Shown in pieces: positions 1 to 5,081 of a stretch of DNA of 9,772 nt. Both the position numbers and the translations under genes were made by a program. Source of the stretch: Alistipes sp. (lineage in GTDB: Bacteria; Bacteroidota; Bacteroidia; Bacteroidales; Rikenellaceae); NCBI GenBank assembly GCA_017391435.1, contig JAFOYS010000276.1, forward strand, positions 1-9,772, written 5' to 3'. Below the pieces are notes generated by a model. That model was not told the origin of the DNA and ran no database searches. It was given only the letters and a program-made list of their open reading frames with translations. Positions within the stretch are counted from its first letter, which is position 1; every line of letters begins with the position of its first letter.

Positions 1-100
1 GGACGATGTGATTGTGACAGATAATGGTGGAGTAGTTATCGGTGGCGATAAGAAGATTCCAGTTACTGTTGAGCAGCTTGAGGCTGTTGTAGGTAAGTAG
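1..100 (+). CDS. C-terminal end of an unidentified protein (5' part outside window)
   Basis: An open frame enters the window (first full codon at 2-4) and stops at TAG 98-100, giving 32 residues that begin DDVIVTDNGG and end EQLEAVVGK. The pattern IGGDKKIPVT followed by a short hydrophobic helix loosely resembles the end of LytTR DNA-binding domains, which often finish with a strand, then KIPVS, then a helix. That is only a weak impression from a short tail and I would not name the gene on it. It lies 20 bases before mqnB on the same strand, so it may share a transcript with mqnB and mqnD. Codon composition (GTT, GAG, GAT, GGT) resembles the neighbouring genes. Confidence 0.6.
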   Translation, partial: DDVIVTDNGGVVIGGDKKIPVTVEQLEAVVGK

Positions 101-120
101 AATAGCTAAATGCGGTCACT

Positions 121-633
121 ATGAAACCACTGCTTGTCTTTGCTACCGATATGGAGGCTACGGCCGTAAGCGCGCTGTGTGAGGGCGTGCAGACGGCAGT
201 CTGCGGTGTAGGTGCTGTAGAGGCTGCGGTGGGTATGATAGATATTATAGAGCAGTACAAGCCACAGTCGGTTCTGCTCTGCGGTATTGCGGGGGCGTAC
301 AGTAGTAGTCTAAAGATTGGCGATGTTGTCTCTGTTGTCTCAGAACAGACCTCTACCCTCCCACCTATATATATAAATAAGTACAGTGCAACAGTGAGTC
401 TGCCACTTAAGGAGGTAGTCTCAAACACTGTTATGGCTGTTGGGGCAGAGTCCTCTGGGGCAGAGATAGAGAATATGGAGGGGGCGGCAGTTTTTGCCCT
501 CTGTCACCGCTATGGCATACCCTGCGCAGAGATTCGTGCTATATCTAACTATGTCTCAGATTCTCGCGAGCAGTGGGATATCCCTACCGCACTAAAGGCT
601 CTTGCAGTTGCAATAAAGAGTATACTACAATGA
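121..633 (+). CDS. mqnB: Futalosine hydrolase, compact form (menaquinone synthesis)
   Basis: This 170-residue protein is a nucleoside phosphorylase/hydrolase-superfamily member. MqnB enzymes split futalosine into hypoxanthine and dehypoxanthine futalosine in the cytoplasm. Visible signatures are the N-terminal strand LLVFATD (residues 4-10), CGIAGAY (54-60), the purine/ribose-binding ENMEGAAVF (117-125) and RAISNYV (139-145). An Asn stands where adenosine-type nucleosidases have Asp, which I recall as usual for futalosine hydrolases. The next gene is mqnD, overlapping by ATGA, which supports the assignment over a methylthioadenosine nucleosidase. It is shorter than the roughly 200-225 residues I expect for the family; the segment after SVVSEQ (71-76) up to the MEGAA motif is reduced. 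The first ATG is chosen because the beta-strand starts immediately after it. No clear Shine-Dalgarno sequence is present, as is common in Bacteroidota. Confidence 0.85.
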   Translation: MKPLLVFATDMEATAVSALCEGVQTAVCGVGAVEAAVGMIDIIEQYKPQSVLLCGIAGAYSSSLKIGDVVSVVSEQTSTLPPIYINKYSATVSLPLKEVVSNTVMAVGAESSGAEIENMEGAAVFALCHRYGIPCAEIRAISNYVSDSREQWDIPTALKALAVAIKSILQ

Positions 634-1424
634 AACGACTCTCACTACATATATCCCCTTGTCCAAACGACACCTTTGCCTTTGATGCGATAATCAACGG
701 CCGAATTGCCCACGACTTTGACCTCGATGTAGAGTATAAGGATATCGAAGAGCTTAACCGTGGCGTGATAGATGGTGTAGCAGATATCTCAAAGATTAGT
801 TACTCTGTCTACCCAAAGATTGCAGATCGCTATCTGCTCCTTACAAGTGGTTCGGCGCTGGGAAGGGGTAATGGTCAGCTACTTGTCAGACGAAAGGGCG
901 AGAGTGGTGCTATCCGCAGAGTTATTACCCCGGGGGAGAATACTACAGCGCAGGCGCTACTCTTAAGATACTTTGCAAATGTAGAGTGCACTCCAATGCT
1001 CTTTAGCTCTATAGCCCAAGCTGTTGAGGGTAGTGAGGCAGATGCTGGCGTGCTTATTCACGAGGGTAGATTTGTCTATCAGAGACATAACTTAGAGCTT
1101 GTTGCCGACCTTGGCGCACTGTGGGAGGCAGAGACAGGACTTCCGCTGCCATTAGGCGCTATAGCTATAAGGCGCGATATAGCAAATACAATTCGTAAGC
1201 AGTTTGATGCTCTGCTGTCAGATTCTGTAAGGTTTGCGTTTCAAAATCCGACTGTTTCACGCGATTTTGTCAAAAACCACGCTCAGGAACTTGATGATAG
1301 TGTTATAGATCAACACATCTCGCTTTTTGTCAACGATTATACCGTAAATCTCGGTCCAGAGGGGCTTAAAGCGGTGAAAATGCTTGTTGGTGATGTAGAA
1401 ACGGTAGAAGATGTAAATTTTTAA
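630..1424 (+). CDS. mqnD: 1,4-dihydroxy-6-naphthoate synthase (menaquinone synthesis)
   Basis: The 264-residue product converts cyclic dehypoxanthine futalosine to 1,4-dihydroxy-6-naphthoate, the naphthoquinone ring precursor of the futalosine route. It has the periplasmic-binding-protein-like fold of the MqnA/MqnD family. Clear signatures are SPCPNDTF near the N-terminus (residues 9-16), DISKISY (52-58), an HEGRF block whose His144 matches the catalytic base known from the Thermus enzyme (His145), and LPLGAIAIRR (173-182). Length is normal. The open frame extends 19 codons upstream to 573, but that extension lies inside mqnB and reads as non-native; the ATG at 630 overlapping the mqnB TGA is the better start and implies translational coupling. 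Distinguishing MqnD from MqnA rests on the PCPNDTF motif and the His position. Confidence 0.93.
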   Translation: MKRLSLHISPCPNDTFAFDAIINGRIAHDFDLDVEYKDIEELNRGVIDGVADISKISYSVYPKIADRYLLLTSGSALGRGNGQLLVRRKGESGAIRRVITPGENTTAQALLLRYFANVECTPMLFSSIAQAVEGSEADAGVLIHEGRFVYQRHNLELVADLGALWEAETGLPLPLGAIAIRRDIANTIRKQFDALLSDSVRFAFQNPTVSRDFVKNHAQELDDSVIDQHISLFVNDYTVNLGPEGLKAVKMLVGDVETVEDVNF

Positions 1425-1481
1425 TATTTTTTTATAACCCCCTAATCCTTCAATAGTTAAATGGGTTTTATAGAATGTTGC

Positions 1482-1525
1482 TTACAAATTGTTATAAAAC
1501 AGCACCGTGTACTTACAATTTGTAA
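1482..1525. promoter_or_regulatory. Paired 13-bp near-palindromes, possible operator
   Basis: TTACAAATTGTTA (1482-1494) and TTACAATTTGTAA (1513-1525) are two near-identical dyads with centres 31 bp apart, about three helical turns, so a protein bound to both would sit on the same DNA face. The second is symmetrical apart from its central base. TTACAAATTG (1482-1491) and CAATTTGTAA (1516-1525) are also perfect reverse complements and could pair as a 10-bp RNA stem. The TTACA/TGTAA half-site vaguely recalls BlaI/CopY-type operators, but the spacing differs, and I do not assign a regulator. Confidence 0.45.
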
Positions 1526-1538
1526 TCGTGGTCAAAGT

Positions 1539-1576
1539 TCTTCCAACGCAGAAAAGTGTTGGAAGATTTTGTTTTG
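1539..1576 (+). terminator. Rho-independent terminator after mqnBD
   Basis: TCTTCCAACGC (1539-1549) pairs with GTGTTGGAAGA (1556-1566): 11 positions, one of them a G-U wobble, closing a 6-base loop. TTTTGTTTTG follows at once (1567-1576). It ends about 140 bases past the mqnD stop. It probably ends mqnBD read-through, and its T-tract runs into the -33 region of the next promoter. Confidence 0.7.
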
Positions 1577-1598
1577 AAAAAATTTATTTATATCTTGC
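1568..1598 (+). promoter_or_regulatory. Candidate Bacteroidota-type promoter for the lipoprotein gene
   Basis: TTTG at 1568-1571 is followed by exactly 19 bases and then TATCTTGC (1591-1598), close to the known consensus TTTG-N19-TAnnTTTG; the last two bases of the -7 box differ. Transcription would begin near 1601-1603, giving a leader of about 78 bases. Confidence 0.5.
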
Positions 1599-1601
1599 AC
1601 T

Positions 1602-1640
1602 GCAAATCGGTGTTAAAAGTGGATTTTGGGCCGAATTTGC
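1602..1640 (+). promoter_or_regulatory. 5' leader stem-loop of the lipoprotein mRNA
   Basis: GCAAATCGG (1602-1610) pairs with CCGAATTTGC (1631-1640) with one bulged base, and AAAA/TTTT (1615-1618 with 1624-1627) can extend the structure inward. It would lie at the extreme 5' end of the transcript if the promoter call is right. A nearly pure A/T leader (1645-1676) leads to the ATG, which suits Bacteroidota translation initiation without a Shine-Dalgarno sequence. A 5' hairpin of this kind can stabilise mRNA; this role is inferred. Confidence 0.45.
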
Positions 1641-1679
1641 GATGTTTTTACAATTATTAATTACTAAATATTTATTCGT

Positions 1680-3248
1680 ATGAGAAAATTTAGACTTTTA
1701 CTTATGATGTCATCATTGCTGGCTCTGGTTTGCTCGTTCACAGCGTGTAATACAGATATAGCAGATGACTATCCTGCAGTAACACTCTCTATTACTGCTG
1801 GCGAGGCTGCTGGTAACACAGTAACTTTTAATGTTAAGGCAGAGGGCGCTGACGATATCTACTACTGGGTTGAGGCTGTTGATCCAGCGGTTGAGGCTGA
1901 GCCAGAGTTGCTCATTGAGAAGGCCTCTTATCTTGATGCTCAGGTAGATGTTCTTTTCGATCAGGCTGTAACAGTTTCAAAGCTTAAGTACTCTACTGAG
2001 TATAAGATCTATGCTTATGCAAAGAACTTTGCTCACGATGTTTATGCTACAGCGATTTCAATGTCTACTGGCGCAGCTCCTGTTGTAGCTCCAGCTCCAA
2101 AGGTTGCTGTTAAGGCTGACGAGGACGAGATTTACGAGGACGCAGTTCTTATGTGGGTTACTACTGAGAACGCAGATAAGGCTGCTTGGCTTATCGTTCC
2201 TAAGTATACTGAGGGCGTAACTGCTGCTAAGGTTTTTGAGACTGGTGTTGCTCTTGCTGCTTCTGAGCTTAATACTGAGACTGCTGTTCCTGTTGAGGAT
2301 CTTGCTCCAGATACAGAGTATGACTTCTACGCTGCTGTAGAGAATGTTGACGGCGTTCAGGTTCTCAGCACTGTTGTTGCTGTAACTACTGCTGAGAAGA
2401 GCATCCCTGTTATAGAGATGTACTTCACTCAGCTTGCTAAGACTCAGGATCTTGCTACCCTTGTAAGTCTTCCAGGTCTCTACTTTATGCTTGCTAACGA
2501 GGCTGGTGATATGTGTACACTGTTTATGTATGACATTTCACAGATCGACAACTACCCTGGTTTTATGGCTAACGGTATGTATCCAGCACTCACTGGTTCA
2601 TTCGACACAATGGCTCTTCCAGAGGCATCTTGCCTTCTTGCAGACCCTCTTTACACTTCTTTTGAGAGCGCTGCTGGTGGTGTGTATCTGCCTGTAGGTA
2701 ATATGGGTGTAGATGCTGATGGCAACCCTTACGGTATCAACCTTATGACCGCTATGCCAGATCAGGATAACAACCTCCTTGAGTTCAACATCTATGCTGT
2801 AAACCAAGCTACAAACGAGCCTGCAATTATCCGTGGTCAGTATATGGGTCCTCTTGGTTATGTTGCTTCTGTCTCAACTTGGCCATTCAACCTCACTCAG
2901 TGGGGCTTCAAGGAGTTTACTTCTACAACTTCTGGTAATGTTGTAACTCTTACAAGCAACAGCATCAACGGTCAGTTTAAGCTTAATCTTACTACTGAGA
3001 ACGGTAACATTGAGGCAAGCTATGTAGTAGGCGAGAACCTTACAGGTGGCTTCACTTCATTCGTAGAGGGCGAGGAGTTCTTTGAGCTTCAGAGCGGCCG
3101 TCTCGCAATTAGCAAGGTTGAGGGCTCTGACAACCAGTATCTGCTTATCATCTCTACTCGTGGTGACGAGACAATTATGGTAGGCCAGTCTGGTGCTTAC
3201 AAGATTGAGGCGTTGGAGTATCCTATTACTATTACTCCTGCACAGTAA
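1680..3248 (+). CDS. Secreted lipoprotein with two FN3-like domains, function unknown
   Basis: The 522-residue product starts with a lipoprotein signal: basic MRKFR, a hydrophobic stretch, then SFTAC with the lipidated Cys at 23. Residues about 34-133 and 138-237 each read as an Ig/fibronectin-III-like beta-sandwich; both carry the typical STEYKIYAYA or DTEYDFYAAV strand near the end and finish in a Thr/Ser-rich linker. Residues about 240-522 are beta-rich, with many aromatic and Gly/Asn residues, and I do not recognise the family. This architecture is common among Bacteroidales surface lipoproteins near glycan- or protein-binding systems, but no SusC/SusD pair, sulfatase or glycosidase is nearby, so no substrate is proposed. 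From about codon 60 the codon use is strongly biased to GCT, GTT, CTT, ACT, GAG and AAG, unlike the neighbours, suggesting high expression. It is the only gene between its own promoter and the structured 3' region. Confidence 0.85.
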   Translation: MRKFRLLLMMSSLLALVCSFTACNTDIADDYPAVTLSITAGEAAGNTVTFNVKAEGADDIYYWVEAVDPAVEAEPELLIEKASYLDAQVDVLFDQAVTVSKLKYSTEYKIYAYAKNFAHDVYATAISMSTGAAPVVAPAPKVAVKADEDEIYEDAVLMWVTTENADKAAWLIVPKYTEGVTAAKVFETGVALAASELNTETAVPVEDLAPDTEYDFYAAVENVDGVQVLSTVVAVTTAEKSIPVIEMYFTQLAKTQDLATLVSLPGLYFMLANEAGDMCTLFMYDISQIDNYPGFMANGMYPALTGSFDTMALPEASCLLADPLYTSFESAAGGVYLPVGNMGVDADGNPYGINLMTAMPDQDNNLLEFNIYAVNQATNEPAIIRGQYMGPLGYVASVSTWPFNLTQWGFKEFTSTTSGNVVTLTSNSINGQFKLNLTTENGNIEASYVVGENLTGGFTSFVEGEEFFELQSGRLAISKVEGSDNQYLLIISTRGDETIMVGQSGAYKIEALEYPITITPAQ

Positions 3249-3374
3249 TTTTGTCGTGATAGCGTGCCACCTACGGCACATCCCTTAAAAATCAGTTGCG
3301 GCTGTACGCTTTAGTACTATCCGCCACTATTTTTTTGCACGATGCACCGTATCTGACACGCTCTGACGACAAAA
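3249..3374 (+). repeat. Structured tandem repeat, unit 1
   Basis: The unit begins on the base after the lipoprotein stop codon. Arms TTTTGTCGTGATAGCGTG (3249-3266) and CACGCTCTGACGACAAAA (3357-3374) match at 16 of 18 positions and can close the unit. Inside are hairpin GTGCC/GGCAC (3264-3268 with 3275-3279, sharing three bases with the closing arm) and hairpin AGTTGCGG/CCGCCACT (3294-3301 with 3321-3328, one mismatch), the latter topped by GTAC/GTAC (3304-3307 with 3314-3317). TTTTTTT follows at 3330-3336, making the second hairpin terminator-like. It aligns without gaps to unit 2 at an offset of 128. Confidence 0.8.
3294..3336 (+). terminator. Terminator-like hairpin with T7 tract (unit 1)
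   Basis: The second hairpin of repeat unit 1 followed by seven T residues lies about 45 bases after the lipoprotein stop and has the form of a rho-independent terminator. The internal loop (CT against TAT) and the GTAC/GTAC tip are conserved in unit 2, which is more than a plain terminator would need. Confidence 0.5.
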
Positions 3375-3376
3375 TA

Positions 3377-3502
3377 TTTTGCCTTGAAAAGGTGGCATTT
3401 GCGCCACATCCTTTAAATAGCAGTCGCGGCTGTACGAACTAGTACTATCTGCGACTGCTCTTTTTCACGATGCAGCGCAACTACTACCTTTTCACGACAA
3501 AA
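3377..3502 (+). repeat. Structured tandem repeat, unit 2
   Basis: This is the second copy of the 126-base unit, starting two bases after unit 1 ends. In the 86-base core (3392-3477) I count about 67 identical positions against unit 1 and no gaps. The closing arms are TTTTGCCTTGAAAAGGT (3377-3393) and ACCTTTTCACGACAAAA (3486-3502), with 15 of 17 positions paired. Hairpin GTGGC/GCCAC (3392-3396 with 3403-3407) is a C-G to G-C swap of the unit 1 hairpin. Hairpin GCAGTCGC/GCGACTGC (3420-3427 with 3451-3458) is perfect, where unit 1 has a mismatch. TCTTTTT follows (3459-3465). Structure is kept better than sequence. Confidence 0.8.
3420..3465 (+). terminator. Terminator-like hairpin with T tract (unit 2)
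   Basis: A perfect 8-bp stem (3420-3427 with 3451-3458), extendable by a G-T and a G-C pair, precedes TCTTTTT. It is a possible back-up terminator for read-through of unit 1. Confidence 0.5.
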
Positions 3503-3511
3503 AACTAATAG

Positions 3512-3582
3512 TAGGGAGTTTAAGGAATTTAGGGAGTTTAGTGAGTGTATCGCTAAATTCCCTAATCTCCTTAATTTCCTTA
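3512..3582 (-). terminator. Long imperfect hairpin ending the leftward operon
   Basis: TTAGGGAGTTTAG (3529-3541) pairs with CTAAATTCCCTAA (3553-3565) over 13 positions with one G-T wobble, around an 11-base loop. After a two-by-two internal loop, the stem continues with 3512-3526 against 3568-3582 (one mismatch, two wobbles). On the - strand a run of six T residues follows about eight bases later (complement of 3499-3504), so it fits a terminator for yidD transcripts. On the + strand the following TATTTTG is a weaker tail. One arm is A/G-rich and repeats GGGAGTTTA twice (3514-3522, 3532-3540). Confidence 0.6.
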
Positions 3583-3607
3583 AATTCTCTATTTTGCGTA
3601 GCTAAAA

Positions 3608-3868
3608 CTATGGTACGGGGTCATATCCGCTGCCGCCCCAGGGGTTGCAGCGTAAGATTCGTTTAAGTGCAAGCCATCCGCCTTTGATAGCTCCGTGTTT
3701 ACGCAGTGCCTCTAAGGCATACTGTGAGCAGGTGGGCGTAAAGCGGCAGCAGGCGGGCTTGAGTGGAGATATACAGATTTGGTAGAAGCGCACAAGTCCG
3801 ATAAGTGGAAGCGTAAAGAGCCTCTTACAGCTCTGACGAAATTTGACTAAGGACTCTTTTGATAGCAT
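3608..3868 (-). CDS. yidD: YidD membrane protein insertion efficiency factor
   Basis: The 86-residue protein is a standard-length YidD. The N-terminus (residues 1-28) is an amphipathic, membrane-associating stretch. The family core follows: [10 protein letters not shown] (29-38), the cysteine cluster [13 protein letters not shown] (39-51), a helix ALEALRKHG and the C-terminal [14 protein letters not shown] (73-86). In Escherichia coli YidD acts at the inner membrane and assists YidC-dependent insertion of membrane proteins; the mechanism is unclear. Its start lies 44 bases inside rnpA, so translation is probably coupled, as is common for the rnpA-yidD pair. It is the last gene of the leftward operon and is followed by the long hairpin terminator. 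Confidence 0.96.
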   Translation of the reverse strand: MLSKESLVKFRQSCKRLFTLPLIGLVRFYQICISPLKPACCRFTPTCSQYALEALRKHGAIKGGWLALKRILRCNPWGGSGYDPVP

Positions 3869-4190
3869 TCTCTATTGTGTGATAGTCGTGGATAGTCTTG
3901 CTTGAGTAGACTACTGCAATCTCTATGCGGTGGTTGCCGATGGTGCTTAGTATCAGAGACTTGTTAAGTCTATATACTTCGCGCATACGGCGGCGCAGAG
4001 TGTTGCGTTTATTGGCGCGCTTGTGGAACTTCTTGGGTGTAGAAAAGAGGATTGCCGCCTCTGCTGAGGCAGCATCCTCTATATAGTAAAGATAGCGGAA
4101 GGGGTAGACAAAGCCGCTACGACCCTCTTTAAAGAGTCGGCGAATTGCGCCATAGCTGTGCAATCGTTCCGGCTTAGTCAGGCTGTTCAT
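3825..4190 (-). CDS. rnpA: Ribonuclease P protein component
   Basis: The 121-residue basic protein binds the RNase P RNA and helps 5' processing of pre-tRNA. Typical features are an N-terminal [18 protein letters not shown] block (residues 3-20), a central strand with a phenylalanine cluster ([10 protein letters not shown], 27-36) that contacts the pre-tRNA leader in the family, and the RNR-type basic helix [18 protein letters not shown] (57-74). Length is normal. The start ATG at 4188-4190 lies 11 bases after the hemD stop. Unlike the arrangement in many bacteria there is no rpmH or replication-origin signature alongside; the gene sits inside a metabolic and envelope operon. Confidence 0.96.
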   Translation of the reverse strand: MNSLTKPERLHSYGAIRRLFKEGRSGFVYPFRYLYYIEDAASAEAAILFSTPKKFHKRANKRNTLRRRMREVYRLNKSLILSTIGNHRIEIAVVYSSKTIHDYHTIENAIKRVLSQISSEL

Positions 4191-4201
4191 CTATCTATTC
4201 T

Positions 4202-5050
4202 CTACTTTTTGCGAGTGCGGCTCTTCTTTGAGAGCTTTGTCTGCTGGGTACGAAGGAACTGCTCGTTCTGCTCGTTCTCGGCAAACTCTACATCGTCAAC
4301 CTGCTCGCCAGCAAGTACGGCTGAAATGTAGTTATCTACAGCCTTAGCAAGTGATGGAGCGGTTGGGCTTGGGGCAAATGCCTTTACAGGCAGGTGGTTC
4401 TCAGATGCAATACGCAGTGTGCCCTCACCAAAGGTACTGATAATAGGCATCTGGTCTGGTGTAAGCTTCTCGCATAGCGCCTTAACCTCCCACGGAGAGT
4501 AGAGCAGCAGCATATCGTAGCTCTGGAGCTCCTCTGCAGTAATCTCGCTTGCTACAGTGCGAGCAAGGATTACAGGGGTGTAGTTAATCTTCAGGCGGGT
4601 AAGTGCCTCTGGAATCTCTGGCTTATGAGGCTCAGAGAGTGCAAGGAGCAGCTTCTCGTCCTTGTGCTTTACAATCTGCTCGACAATACCGGTAAATGTA
4701 CCATCGGCAAACGAAATCTTACGCTTGCGATAGACAATATACTTCTGCAGGTAGAGGGCAATAGCCTCGGTAGAGCAGATGTACTTTAGGGTTTCTGGTA
4801 CTGTGATGCGTGCGTCCTCGCAGATGCGGAAGAAACTGTCAATAGTAGTACGAGAGGTAAAGATGACCGCTGTGTGCGCGAGAATCTCCACGCGCTGAGA
4901 GCGGAACTCTTTTGGGGTGACTCCCTTAACCTCTATTAGTGGGCGGTAGTCCACCTCAAGGTCGTACTTGTTCGCCAACTCAAAAAAGGGCGATTTTTCA
5001 AGAATCGCAGGTTTTGGCTGCGACACTAAAATTCGTTTGATCTCTGCCAT
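4202..5050 (-). CDS. hemD: Uroporphyrinogen-III synthase
   Basis: The 282-residue protein is a HemD-family enzyme, which cyclises and inverts ring D of hydroxymethylbilane to give uroporphyrinogen III, the branch point to haem and corrinoids. The family is poorly conserved, but the two-lobed pattern is visible: KRILVSQPKP (5-14) opening the first lobe, VIFTSRTTIDSFF (62-74), ICSTEAIALYL (91-101), a second lobe beginning near KLLLALSEPHKPEIPEAL (133-150), MLLLYSPWEVKAL (180-192) and the closing APSPTAPSLAKAVDNYI (226-242). A polar tail (about 243-282) ends in a Lys/Arg-rich stretch not needed for the fold. It starts 31 bases after the DUF4271 stop and may have its own promoter within that gene. 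No other haem genes are in the window. Confidence 0.88.
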   Translation of the reverse strand: MAEIKRILVSQPKPAILEKSPFFELANKYDLEVDYRPLIEVKGVTPKEFRSQRVEILAHTAVIFTSRTTIDSFFRICEDARITVPETLKYICSTEAIALYLQKYIVYRKRKISFADGTFTGIVEQIVKHKDEKLLLALSEPHKPEIPEALTRLKINYTPVILARTVASEITAEELQSYDMLLLYSPWEVKALCEKLTPDQMPIISTFGEGTLRIASENHLPVKAFAPSPTAPSLAKAVDNYISAVLAGEQVDDVEFAENEQNEQFLRTQQTKLSKKSRTRKK

Positions 5051-5081
5051 AATTTACTTAAAATCCCTTCCACAGATACTC

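Larger units (their letters stand above)
1425..1679 (+). other. Intergenic control region between mqnD and the lipoprotein gene
   Basis: This AT-rich stretch of 255 bases has no convincing reading frame. In order it holds a T-run just after the mqnD stop (1428-1434), a pair of 13-bp near-palindromes (1482-1494 and 1513-1525), a strong hairpin with a T-rich tail (1539-1576), a Bacteroidota-type promoter candidate (1568-1598), a stem-loop at the predicted 5' end of the next transcript (1602-1640), and an A/T-only leader up to the ATG at 1680. The parts are listed separately. Confidence 0.7.

Noticed and set aside
63..428. Open frame on the - strand over mqnB
   Set aside because: It is antisense to a well-supported gene and has no recognisable domain; treated as a shadow.
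573..629. N-terminal extension of MqnD
   Set aside because: The 19 extra residues lie inside mqnB and do not resemble the family; the ATG at 630 with ATGA overlap gives the canonical N-terminus.
1428..1470. Weak hairpin TATAACCC/GGGTTTTATA after mqnD as a terminator
   Set aside because: Pairing is imperfect with a large loop and its T-run lies before rather than after the stem; the hairpin at 1539-1566 is a much better candidate.
3249..3502. CRISPR-like or tRNA/rRNA origin of the tandem repeat
   Set aside because: There are only two units, with no short identical repeats separated by unique spacers, and the folds do not form a cloverleaf.
3825..4190. Replication origin neighbourhood suggested by rnpA-yidD
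   Set aside because: No rpmH, dnaA or obvious DnaA-box cluster is present; the genes sit in a metabolic operon instead.
4429..4436. TACCTTTG -7-like box inside hemD
   Set aside because: The sequence 19 bases upstream (CCAG) does not resemble the -33 element, so it is probably a chance match.
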